A stretch of 64,000 nucleotides of DNA from Polynucleobacter hallstattensis. Lineage in GTDB: Bacteria > Pseudomonadota > Gammaproteobacteria > Burkholderiales > Burkholderiaceae. Positions 56,728 through 63,233 of the stretch are shown one piece after another (position 1 is the stretch's first letter; each line of letters begins with the position of its first letter). Location: contig NZ_JACVPO010000001.1 of NCBI RefSeq assembly GCF_018881835.1, positions 806,001 through 870,000 of the forward strand, written 5' to 3'. The notes beneath the pieces were generated by a model. The model did no database searches and had not been told where the DNA came from. It saw only the letters and a list, made by a program, of their open reading frames with translations. The translations under genes were made by a program, and so were the position numbers.

Positions 56728-58062
56728 ATGACCCAAGATATAAAAGAAATTGCAATTATTGGGGATGGCTTTGCTGCCGCAGTCGCATTGATTCATCTCT
56801 TACGCAGGGGGATGCATTATTCAAAAATTGTATTAATCGGTCCAGGAGTGTTGGGCAAGGGGAATGCATACACTTGCATTAGCCCTTTTTTTCGCCTTAA
56901 TGTTCGCGAGGATCTTCCATCCATTTTTTCTGAGGACCCATTGCATTTTGCAAGATGGGCTGCAGTGCATATAGATGACCCTGAAGCACAAACGGATGCG
57001 GGCTATTTTTATCGGCGCTATGATTTCGGCCGCTATATTTCTGAGCTTGTGACCAAAGAACTTGGCTCAGATCAGATCAATCATATTGATGCAAAAGTAA
57101 GCAATCTATATAAGGCTAATGAGCATTGGTGTCTTGAGACAGATAAGCTCAAGACGATTGTTGCGCAGCGGGTCATTATTGCAACTGGTAACCCGCCACC
57201 CATCTGGCCTTGCGACGTTCAAAATATTCAGACTGCTATGAGCCCCATGCAGCTCATTGAGAGTCCTTGGGTGGGTCAGGACCTCGGCAGCATTCATGCT
57301 CACGAAGAAATTATTTTGCTTGGCGGAGGCTTAACCGCACTAGATGCAATTAATGCGCTTGTAGGTCAAGGGCATCAAGGAATGATTAAAGTTATTGGCC
57401 CAAGAGCAGTCTTCCCGCCGACGCAGGCGTGCTGGAAGAGAGCGGGCCAACCCGATTGGCCAAAAAATTTAACCCCAACTAAATTGGTTCGCTTTATTCG
57501 TAACTACCTTCCATCCGCACCAACGGATAGCGTGGTCTGGCAAAGCGCATGGGAAGAACTTAGACCAAATTTAAATATGATTTGGCAGCAATTTTCTAAT
57601 TTCCAGCGCCGAATTCTTTTTAAGCGGCTCGGCTGGCTTTGGTCTTTATATCGCTTTAGGGCTTCACCCCAAACAATTAAGGCCTATAGAAAGCTAGAGG
57701 CTAATAAGCAGATTCAATTTGTATTGGGGCGCGCCAAACGAATTGAGGTGGCGAAAACAGTGATGGTAGTTTTAGGCGATGGCTCTAGGGTAGCGGGAGA
57801 TCGAATATTAAATTGCACCGGTGTTGGGCGCGACCCCTTACTTAGTAAGTTAATTGCCGATCAAATTGCAAGACCCGATGCCCTTGGAAAATCAATTGCT
57901 GTATCTGGCGACTATAAAGTTTCCAAATCATCGGGCGGGGAGTGGAATGATTTATGGATGATTGGGCCTGCAACTATGGGTAGTCTAGGTGATGTGATAG
58001 CTGCAAGCTCAATTGCCAAACAAGCGGAGCAGTTATCGATTCAAATAACATCTAAGCAATAG
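56728..58062 (+). CDS. FAD/NAD(P)-binding protein (YdhS-like)
   Basis: A 444-residue protein with an N-terminal dinucleotide-binding fold (IAIIGDGFAAAVALIHLLRRG) and the family pattern GKGNAYTCISPFFRLNVRED, typical of the FAD-NAD(P)-binding family that includes E. coli YdhS. A second nucleotide motif, ILLGGGLTALDAI, lies near residue 195. The substrate is unknown. It lies upstream of tRNA-Phe. Confidence 0.8.
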   Translation: MTQDIKEIAIIGDGFAAAVALIHLLRRGMHYSKIVLIGPGVLGKGNAYTCISPFFRLNVREDLPSIFSEDPLHFARWAAVHIDDPEAQTDAGYFYRRYDFGRYISELVTKELGSDQINHIDAKVSNLYKANEHWCLETDKLKTIVAQRVIIATGNPPPIWPCDVQNIQTAMSPMQLIESPWVGQDLGSIHAHEEIILLGGGLTALDAINALVGQGHQGMIKVIGPRAVFPPTQACWKRAGQPDWPKNLTPTKLVRFIRNYLPSAPTDSVVWQSAWEELRPNLNMIWQQFSNFQRRILFKRLGWLWSLYRFRASPQTIKAYRKLEANKQIQFVLGRAKRIEVAKTVMVVLGDGSRVAGDRILNCTGVGRDPLLSKLIADQIARPDALGKSIAVSGDYKVSKSSGGEWNDLWMIGPATMGSLGDVIAASSIAKQAEQLSIQITSKQ

Positions 58063-58116
58063 ACGGGCACCATAAAGAGCAACTTCAGTCTCCTGCCTTA
58101 TCCCCATTCACCCGCC

Positions 58117-58140
58117 GTAGGGGGACGCCCCCATAGGATT
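58117..58140 (+). terminator. possible terminator after the FAD/NAD gene
   Basis: GGGGG-ACG-CCCCC (58120-58132) forms a 5-bp G/C-only stem. It lies 57 bp after the stop. The T-run that follows is weak. Confidence 0.35.
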
Positions 58141-58220
58141 TCTCTGCTAGTGAAGCAGGATAAGCGCAGTTTGAACGTTTTCCGAGCTAAAACACAGTTT
58201 CATTTATAATTCCATCTCTT

Positions 58221-58296
58221 GGCCTGGTAGCTCAGTCGGTAGAGCAGAGGATTGAAAATCCTTGTGTCGGTGGTTCGATTCCGCCCCGGGCCACCA
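58221..58296 (+). tRNA. tRNA-Phe (GAA anticodon), island attachment site
   Basis: A 76-nt cloverleaf from GGCCTGGTAGCTCAG to an encoded CCA, with anticodon GAA in loop TTGAAAA. The last 45 nt (58252-58296) are repeated exactly at 63098-63142, and the last 22 at 58956-58977. This is the mark of integration at a tRNA gene with the 3' half restored by the incoming element. A TATAAT lies at 58205-58210. Confidence 0.97.
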
Positions 58297-58306
58297 AACT
58301 CAAATA

Positions 58307-58336
58307 ATGCCCTGCTCCGTGCGGGGCATTTTCTTT
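58307..58336 (+). terminator. terminator after tRNA-Phe
   Basis: ATGCCCTGC / GCGGGGCAT makes a 9-bp stem (one wobble pair) with loop TCCGT, followed by TTTTC. An almost identical copy lies after the tRNA-Phe remnant at 63153-63182, so the terminator was part of the duplicated attachment segment. Confidence 0.85.
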
Positions 58337-58360
58337 TGGTCGGGTGGATGAGATGGCCAC

Positions 58361-58389
58361 TTGACAAAGCGTACGCTTTTACGTACTAT
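58361..58389 (+). promoter_or_regulatory. yefM-yoeB promoter with operator-like GTAC cores
   Basis: A strong sigma-70 promoter: TTGACA at 58361-58366, 17 bp, TACTAT at 58384-58389. Two GTAC cores, at 58371-58374 (in the palindrome AGCGTACGCT) and 58383-58386, lie 12 bp apart between the hexamers. E. coli yefM-yoeB is repressed through two TGTACA-core palindromes with the same centre spacing, so this looks like the autoregulatory operator. Confidence 0.7.
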
Positions 58390-58408
58390 ATTGAAAAGGA
58401 GTGAAATC

Positions 58409-58651
58409 ATGACCACATTAACCGCAAGTGAAGCTCGAGCAGGTCTCTACCGTTTAATTGATCAAGCGGCAGAGTCACACAAGCCAGTAGTCATTTCTGG
58501 TAAGCGAGCAAATGCTGTTTTAGTCTCTGAAGAAGATTGGAGCGCTATTCAGGAGACACTTTATCTATTAGCAATTCCAGGAATGCGTGAGTCAATTAAA
58601 GAGTCAATGGCTGAGCCCATTACTAAAAGTAAAAGGGCATTGAAGTGGTAA
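58409..58651 (+). CDS. yefM: antitoxin of the YefM/Phd family
   Basis: An 80-residue antitoxin. The N-terminal DNA-binding domain has LTASEARAGLYRLIDQAAESHKPVVISGKRANAVLVSEEDW, the typical YefM form. The C-terminal part (MRESIKESMAEPI) would wrap the YoeB toxin. The start is ATG 58409 with AAGGAG upstream; an upstream TTG at 58361 lies in the promoter. It overlaps yoeB by seven bases, giving coupled translation. It represses its own operon in the family. Confidence 0.93.
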   Translation: MTTLTASEARAGLYRLIDQAAESHKPVVISGKRANAVLVSEEDWSAIQETLYLLAIPGMRESIKESMAEPITKSKRALKW

Positions 58652-58911
58652 CTTGGAATTTAGCTTATTCCAAATATGCCATTAAGGATGCTAAAAAACT
58701 ATCTGCCGCAGGCCTTAAAGGTAAAGCCCAGGCTTTATTGGATATTTTAGAAGTAGACCCTCTCCAAAATCCGCCGCCTTATGAGAAGTTGGTTGGTGAT
58801 CTAAAGGGGACTTACTCACGCAGAATTAATATTCAACATCGCTTAGTTTATGAAATTTTGCGCAAGGAGAAAACGATCCGTGTTTTAAGGATGTGGACTC
58901 ACTACGAATGA
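58645..58911 (+). CDS. yoeB: YoeB-family mRNA interferase toxin
   Basis: An 88-residue RelE-fold ribosome-dependent endoribonuclease. The pattern YEKLVGDLKGTYSRRINIQHRLVYEI and the C-terminal RMWTHYE, with the catalytic His-Tyr pair, are diagnostic. The start is GTG at 58645 inside the yefM end. All residues expected for activity appear present, so the toxin is probably functional. Confidence 0.94.
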   Translation: MVTWNLAYSKYAIKDAKKLSAAGLKGKAQALLDILEVDPLQNPPPYEKLVGDLKGTYSRRINIQHRLVYEILRKEKTIRVLRMWTHYE

Positions 58912-58955
58912 AGTGGGCATTAGCCTAAAGCAGAGTCAGGCATCCTCAGCCCTGG

Positions 58956-58978
58956 TCGATTCCGCCCCGGGCCACCAA
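58956..58978 (+). repeat. short tRNA-Phe 3'-end remnant (attachment-site copy)
   Basis: A 23-nt copy of the tRNA-Phe 3' end (T-arm from TCGATTCCGCC through CCACCA plus A). It lies 44 bp after yoeB, so it bounds a 680-bp cassette holding only the toxin-antitoxin pair. Confidence 0.9.
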
Positions 58979-59094
58979 GAATCTATAGTGGCACCAAAGT
59001 AGCGGACGGTGACACCACCATAGCCCAGCGTGGCTATCTTTCTGAGAGCTCTAAATCTAGGTTCAGGATGCCAAATCCTGATTGACTGCTCGGA

Positions 59095-59541
59095 CTACTC
59101 CTCAATTTCATCAAAAGCACCAAGACAGATTTGTAAGGCTATGTTGAGGCAATGCTCGGCTACTTTAAGATTTGCAGGATCTTCAAGACCAGTTAGATCC
59201 TTAGCAATACCACTTCCATCAAATGTAAATGACGCTATTACTTTTGGAAGATCATCAAAATAATCATCTGTTACAAAAGCTGTTACCAACCCCAAGTAGG
59301 ATCCTGCATCATCAGACTCTATGTCAAAACTAAAGATGATTTCTTGCCCGGCTATCAAGATAATAAATTCATTTAGCTCGGTTAAGTCAGAAACTTCAAT
59401 ATTCCAATCTTGATACTGCTCGGTCTCTAATTGAGTTTCAAGATGGGAATGAAATTCACTAAAAATTTCTTGCAAAACAGCATAGTGTCCAGTTAGGGAA
59501 GTTACATTTGTAGCGGTTGTATGTAGATCTTTGAGATTCAT
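59095..59541 (-). CDS. hypothetical acidic protein in the island
   Basis: A 148-residue protein not recognised. It is acidic, with no signal peptide or membrane segment. A possible alpha/beta pattern (FIILIAGQEIIFSFDIESDDAG) precedes a helical C-terminus (AEHCLNIALQICLGAFDEIEE). It has a GGGG ribosome site before ATG 59541. It faces the toxin pair. Acidic, single-domain island genes are often immunity or anti-restriction proteins, but nothing here proves that. Confidence 0.65.
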   Translation of the reverse strand: MNLKDLHTTATNVTSLTGHYAVLQEIFSEFHSHLETQLETEQYQDWNIEVSDLTELNEFIILIAGQEIIFSFDIESDDAGSYLGLVTAFVTDDYFDDLPKVIASFTFDGSGIAKDLTGLEDPANLKVAEHCLNIALQICLGAFDEIEE

Positions 59542-59636
59542 ATTGCCCCCTTAGCTATTGAATGGATGCTACAAACACAAGTTACATCTTTAATATGGCA
59601 ATGAAGTGACGATTTGGGAAGATGTTGCTGAAAGCG

Positions 59637-59751
59637 TTGTCCTTTAAAAGGACAATTGCGTGACAGGGATCTCTCATCCCTGTAGCGGTCAAGTGTCGCT
59701 TAAATCGACGCTCATCCAGGGTCGATGATTGTAATGTCGTTTAAAACGACA
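59637..59751. repeat. palindromic element, copy 1
   Basis: 115 bp with four short palindromes in series: TTGTCCTTT-A-AAAGGACAA (59637-59655); ACAGGGAT / ATCCCTGT (59663-59683); GTCGCTTAAATCGAC (59695-59709, imperfect); TGTCGTTT-A-AAACGACA (59735-59751). The element ends nine bases before the stop of the bactofilin gene (-). Its 3' 56 nt align without gaps to copy 2 (about 42 of 56 identical by hand count). Confidence 0.8.
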
Positions 59752-59755
59752 AAAC

Positions 59756-60175
59756 TTACAACATAGATAGTTGACCAGTAATTTTGGCGCCTCTTTCAAT
59801 GTCAATATCTTTATAAAAGATATTGCCAGAAATGGTCGAGCTTGCTCTAACAACGAGCAATTCATGAACGAGAAGATCATCCTTTACATGCCCAGCTATA
59901 TCCGCTATCTGACAATCGACCTTGCCCTCAATTTTGCCTGTGCTTCCGACAATTAATGATCGAACTTTCAAATCCCCATTAATGACTCCTGAGACCAAAG
60001 CTGTTTTGGGAACTTCCAGGGTTCCGTTTAGAACCACGCCCTCCCCAACGACTAGGTCATTGCTGTTAAAGGAGGCTTGATTTTGAGTGATTGGTAATGT
60101 AGCCATAGGTATGTTTTGTAACAGCTTATTTTCTGTCTCTGTTGGTTGAGTGGGGGAGGGGTCTTTAAAAAACAC
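59756..60175 (-). CDS. bactofilin (polymer-forming cytoskeletal protein) 1
   Basis: A 139-residue bactofilin. After a hydrophilic tail of about 35 residues comes the repeat-rich beta-helix core (VVLNGTLEVPKTALVSGVINGDLKVRSLIVGSTGKIEGKV ... GAKITGQL), typical of the family. Bactofilins self-assemble without nucleotide into filaments on the inner membrane and place cell-wall or polar proteins. The gene is divergent to the HTH gene at 60251 and shares its control region. Confidence 0.9.
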   Translation of the reverse strand: MFFKDPSPTQPTETENKLLQNIPMATLPITQNQASFNSNDLVVGEGVVLNGTLEVPKTALVSGVINGDLKVRSLIVGSTGKIEGKVDCQIADIAGHVKDDLLVHELLVVRASSTISGNIFYKDIDIERGAKITGQLSML

Positions 60176-60250
60176 TAAATTTGTTCCTAGGTAATAAATG
60201 ATTCACAAATTCAACATAACATATATAAATTACAGCCTTAGTAATAAATA

Positions 60251-60511
60251 ATGCTAAAGAAAAAACTGAAGATAGATCAACGCATCATAGGAGGGGTGTT
60301 AAGAACTGCCCGAGAGGGGCGGGGTTTGAGCCATGAAGAACTTGCAGAGGTTGTCTGTCTTAGAAAGTGGCATATCAAAGAGTTAGAAGAGTCAGACACT
60401 TTTTTTACCTTTTACACAATGGTAATTAAGATACACGCGGCCAAAAGAGTTGGGAAGTATTTAAATTTAGAAGAGTCTGACTATCTAGAAACAAAGACCT
60501 TACCAAGCTAA
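60251..60511 (+). CDS. RodZ-like helix-turn-helix protein without membrane domain
   Basis: An 86-residue protein. The HTH_25-type domain (GVLRTAREGRGLSHEELAEVVCLRKWHIKELEESD) matches the N-terminal domain of RodZ, the protein that links MreB to the wall machinery. There is no transmembrane helix or periplasmic domain. It lies between two bactofilin genes. It could be a regulator of the pair or a cytoplasmic adaptor for a cytoskeletal partner. Confidence 0.8.
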   Translation: MLKKKLKIDQRIIGGVLRTAREGRGLSHEELAEVVCLRKWHIKELEESDTFFTFYTMVIKIHAAKRVGKYLNLEESDYLETKTLPS

Positions 60512-60622
60512 GTGTTCGCTTACTTTACTATTTTCTGCACCAAAACAAGCCCCCAATATCTAAATAGTCTTCAATCAGGCATATAGTTGCATTTAGATTG
60601 TGATCGTAAGCAGGAGACAAAG

Positions 60623-61051
60623 ATGTTTGAATCTTATAAATCAACCAATCATCATCTTACCTTTACCAATGAGATCGGTGCGGGCTCTACTGTCCATGGC
60701 AGTCTTGAGGGTAATGGTAACGTTTGTTTAGCTGGGCACCTTATTGGCGATATTACTGAGGCGGCTGATAGTCATGCTACGCTTTATATTGATAAGATTG
60801 GAGTATTAACGGGTGACTTGAACTACAGCAATTTAATTGTTGCTGGAACAGTAAAAGGATCAATCACTGTTACTGAAAAAATGACGGTTTATCCCACAGC
60901 GATCATTGAGGGAAATATTCGCTATAAAACTTTAGATATTCATCCGGATGCTAGAGTTAATGGATTGTTGTCTTGTGAGGGTTTAGATGAGGCTCAAATC
61001 AACAGTTCGGATGTAATCAACTTTGGGCTTACTAAAAAGTTGGCTAGATAA
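60623..61051 (+). CDS. bactofilin 2
   Basis: A 142-residue bactofilin, different from copy 1. Its core has repeating GSTVHGSLEGNGNVCLAGHLIGDI, VLTGDLNYSNLIVAGTVKGSI, IEGNIRYKTLDIHPDARVNGLL. Start ATG 60623 with AGGAG 7 bases upstream; an open frame to 60587 is not supported. It follows the HTH gene after 111 bp. Two non-identical bactofilins in one locus suggest a co-polymer or two filaments. Confidence 0.9.
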   Translation: MFESYKSTNHHLTFTNEIGAGSTVHGSLEGNGNVCLAGHLIGDITEAADSHATLYIDKIGVLTGDLNYSNLIVAGTVKGSITVTEKMTVYPTAIIEGNIRYKTLDIHPDARVNGLLSCEGLDEAQINSSDVINFGLTKKLAR

Positions 61052-61083
61052 TCACTTCCAATGAATTAAATATTTCAAGAACT

Positions 61084-61186
61084 GTCCCTTAAAAGGACGG
61101 ATCAATTAAAGATCTTTGTGCTGGTCCTGCGTCCATTTAAGCGACGCTTACCTAGGGTCAGTGCTTGGCGTGTCGTTTTAAACGAC
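61084..61186. repeat. palindromic element, copy 2
   Basis: 103 bp. GTCCCTTAAAAGGAC (61084-61098; one mismatch), GTCCATTTAAGCGAC (61131-61145, imperfect) and GTCGTTTTAAACGAC (61172-61186, perfect). The distance from the middle to the last palindrome is 41 bp, as in copy 1. It lies just after bactofilin 2. Confidence 0.8.
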
Positions 61187-61243
61187 CAATTTAAATGCTT
61201 GGATAGGTTAATTCATAGTAGAGTAAAAACTCAGGAGGATCCT

Positions 61244-61519
61244 ATGAAATTTCTGATATTCATGACCTTTATATTGGGCGCAACATGGTCCATGGCCGAT
61301 GACAGGATCTCAGATAAGGAAATTAAAACGAGCTTGATCCAACAGTCGATCCAAGAGTATGGAAAGTCCTGCCCATGCCCCTATAGCATATCGCCCAGCG
61401 GTGGTCAGTGCGGCCTCAATAGCGCTTACTCAAAAACCGGCAGGCTCGCTCTTCTTTGCTATCCCTCTAATGTCACCAACAAAATGGTCAAAGACTATCG
61501 GGATAAAAATGGCCTGTAA
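61244..61519 (+). CDS. small secreted cysteine-rich protein
   Basis: A 91-residue protein with a signal peptide (about residues 1-16, ending SMADD). The mature part has four cysteines in the pattern CPCPYS...GGQCGLNSAYSKTG...LLCYPSNVT. I have seen a similar CPCP...CG..SAYS pattern in small proteobacterial exported proteins of unknown role. An AGGAGG ribosome site lies six bases before ATG 61244. An open frame to 61118 runs through the palindromic element and is not used. Confidence 0.75.
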   Translation: MKFLIFMTFILGATWSMADDRISDKEIKTSLIQQSIQEYGKSCPCPYSISPSGGQCGLNSAYSKTGRLALLCYPSNVTNKMVKDYRDKNGL

Positions 61520-61596
61520 CAGTGGCAAGTTTTAGGATTCAAAATGGCACAGATTGTGCATAGTAATAAATGAGTCAATCCTTTAGAGGAGCGCTT

Positions 61597-61668
61597 ATGT
61601 CAAATACCGATTCTTTATGGCTATTTTTAATACTGTGCTGTTTTGCTCTAGCGATACAGGCAAATTAG
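61597..61668 (+). CDS. candidate 23-residue membrane micropeptide
   Basis: A very short ORF: MSNTDSLWLFLILCCFALAIQ and two more residues. A good ribosome site AGAGGAG lies 6-12 bases upstream. About 16 consecutive hydrophobic residues could span the membrane. A GTAATAAATGAG element lies 25 bp upstream. It could be a type I toxin-like or other membrane micropeptide. Coding is suggested only by the ribosome site and composition. Confidence 0.4.
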   Translation: MSNTDSLWLFLILCCFALAIQAN

Positions 61669-61708
61669 ACTGGTACTTTTTGCCGCTTAAGTAGGATTTT
61701 TAGCCGCA

Positions 61709-61942
61709 TTAATCTGCGCACGGTCGGCTATTAACTTTTTCGTCAATGGCGATTCGACCTAGGCCATCTAAGTCTGACTCATCGACTTCTATACTTTGAT
61801 CTTTAATAGCGTTAGCACCTATTAAATGCTCGATATATTCTAAAGTTGCATAGTAAGGGGGCATATGAGCGTGGTTAGCCGCTTGATCACTCCCATACCG
61901 ATAACGATAGACCAATAGCTTCATATCAAACGAATTAATCAT
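61709..61942 (-). CDS. hypothetical small protein in the island
   Basis: About 77 residues, not recognised. It begins MINSFDMKLLVYRYRYGSD and ends in an acidic region. The start ATG at 61942, preceded by GGGGTG, overlaps the end of the upstream 57-residue gene by eight bases, a coupled arrangement. A longer start at 61966 is possible. Tyr/Arg-rich N-terminus; no membrane segment. Confidence 0.55.
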   Translation of the reverse strand: MINSFDMKLLVYRYRYGSDQAANHAHMPPYYATLEYIEHLIGANAIKDQSIEVDESDLDGLGRIAIDEKVNSRPCAD

Positions 61943-62108
61943 CACCCCAGTCTGCATAGTCTTCATCTGGAATATGATTCATTTCATTAATTTTTCGTTT
62001 GGTTAAGTGTTGCCAGATTAATCGCTCTTGCACCAATTCATTGCTTTGCAGTTCAAAGTATTTGTCCGGAAGACTATCTTCTTCGATCTCTAGTTGTTTA
62101 TGGTTCAT
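61935..62108 (-). CDS. 57-residue hypothetical protein
   Basis: A short acidic ORF (begins MNHKQLEIEEDSLPDKYFEL, ends NHIPDEDYADWGDD). An excellent ribosome site AAGGAG lies seven bases before ATG 62108. It overlaps the downstream gene by eight bases. It has no recognised family. A mid-protein LVQERLIWQHLTKRKINEM stretch looks helical. Confidence 0.55.
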   Translation of the reverse strand: MNHKQLEIEEDSLPDKYFELQSNELVQERLIWQHLTKRKINEMNHIPDEDYADWGDD

Positions 62109-62411
62109 AGCTTACTCCTTTCGACAAAATCAAAATTGGTTGCCAATAAATTGCTTGGGTCACGCTGTATCGAGACAGGACCATGGGGTGCCCAAACAAC
62201 TCATCAGCAGAAATTTAGTCTGCTCCAAAATGAAGGGGCTGTCTAATAAATTTTTAAATTTTTTATCTGGTGAAAATCTATTGCATTGCATCCAAAATTT
62301 AATGTAATGAGTAATTACTTACTTTTTAAATGAATTTATTGTTAACAATTGCTAAAGGGGTGAATAGAGATTAAATTAAATCTAGGTGAGTTAAATGCTG
62401 GAGGAATTGCT
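62109..62411. other. intergenic region with hairpin and palindrome, no gene
   Basis: 303 bp without a credible gene. It contains a hairpin AGCAGA / TCTGCT (62206-62224), the perfect 12-bp palindrome ATTGTTAACAAT (62338-62349), which could be an operator, and the ribosome site GGAGG just before 62412. It is A/T-rich after 62240. Confidence 0.6.
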
Positions 62412-62648
62412 ATGGAAATAAAAACTGCCAAGAACGAGCCATATCCCGTAGAAGTCATCAAAGATCAGATTTACTATTGGTGTACTTGTGGACTGAGTGA
62501 GAACCAACCCTTTTGTGATGCATCACACCAAAGAACGGATATGACGCCGTTGGAATTTATTGCCACAGAGACCATGACTGTCTATTTCTGTGGATGCAAG
62601 CAATCAGCTAATGCGCCGCTATGTGATGGCACCCACTTCTCCCTCTAG
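62412..62648 (+). CDS. dual CDGSH iron-sulfur protein
   Basis: A 78-residue protein with two CDGSH-type [2Fe-2S] sites: CTCGLSENQPFCDASH (residues about 24-39) and CGCKQSANAPLCDGTH (about 60-75). Each has the Cys-X-Cys, Cys and His ligands. Such small bacterial double-CDGSH proteins carry two clusters and may transfer electrons or clusters. The physiological role is unknown. A GGAGG ribosome site precedes ATG 62412. Confidence 0.93.
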   Translation: MEIKTAKNEPYPVEVIKDQIYYWCTCGLSENQPFCDASHQRTDMTPLEFIATETMTVYFCGCKQSANAPLCDGTHFSL

Positions 62649-62680
62649 GTATTGACAATCTAAATCTATCGGAGGTCAGG

Positions 62681-62890
62681 ATGAGCTTTAAGCATGCCAA
62701 AGCAGTGATCGTAAAGACCACTAACGGACAAATAGAAATGAAGGACCATGGCTTGATTCATTTGTTAAATCGTTACCATTGTGATGTCAATACCAAAGAC
62801 TTCGTGATTGCCTGGAATCAGCATTGTCTAAACAAATATGGCTATGTTTTAGAGATTATCGATATAGACTATGAATGGTCACATGAGTAG
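62681..62890 (+). CDS. hypothetical small protein after the CDGSH gene
   Basis: 69 residues, not recognised. It has GGAGG upstream of ATG 62681 and lies 32 bp after the CDGSH gene, so it is probably in its operon. Patterns: HAKAVIVKTTNGQIEMKDHG at the start, EIIDIDYEWSHE at the end. Two Cys (YHCDV, QHCLN). No membrane segment. Confidence 0.65.
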   Translation: MSFKHAKAVIVKTTNGQIEMKDHGLIHLLNRYHCDVNTKDFVIAWNQHCLNKYGYVLEIIDIDYEWSHE

Positions 62891-63097
62891 GACCTCTATA
62901 GGTGAATCAGATGATGGTCATCCTTGTGTCAGTCAACCCTCATGACCGACGCATTAACTTCCGCACTCCTTGCGTGGGTCAAAATAACTCAACCAAATCA
63001 ATCTCATACAAACACCTAAGAAAGTTTTGTGCACAAAGTTTGCATATGGTGGGGTGAACCTTTTGAGAAAACAGCGATGTCGAGTCTAGCAAGGGAG

Positions 63098-63142
63098 TTG
63101 AAAATCCTTGTGTCGGTGGTTCGATTCCGCCCCGGGCCACCA
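63098..63142 (+). repeat. tRNA-Phe 3'-half copy, distal island boundary
   Basis: A 45-nt exact copy of tRNA-Phe from TTGAAAATCC to CCA. Similarity continues beyond the CCA for about 40 bp, including the terminator, with one substitution and a small indel. It is probably the original 3' end of the tRNA gene displaced by integration. Confidence 0.95.
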
Positions 63143-63152
63143 AATTCAAATA

Positions 63153-63182
63153 ATGCCCTGCTCATGCGGGGCATTTTCTTTT
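63153..63182 (+). terminator. terminator copy at the distal boundary
   Basis: ATGCCCTGC / GCGGGGCAT stem with loop TCAT and a T-run, the counterpart of the terminator at 58307-58336. Confidence 0.85.
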
Positions 63183-63233
63183 GGGGCTTGGCAGGGTTAA
63201 TCGCCATTAGTCTTGGATATCCCCATCATGAAC

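Noticed and set aside
59030..59263. Plus-strand open frame opposite the hypothetical gene
   Set aside because: No ribosome site and poor composition; the minus-strand gene is the better reading.
61118..61243. N-terminal extension of the secreted protein
   Set aside because: It reads through palindromic element 2; the ATG at 61244 has AGGAGG and begins a signal peptide.
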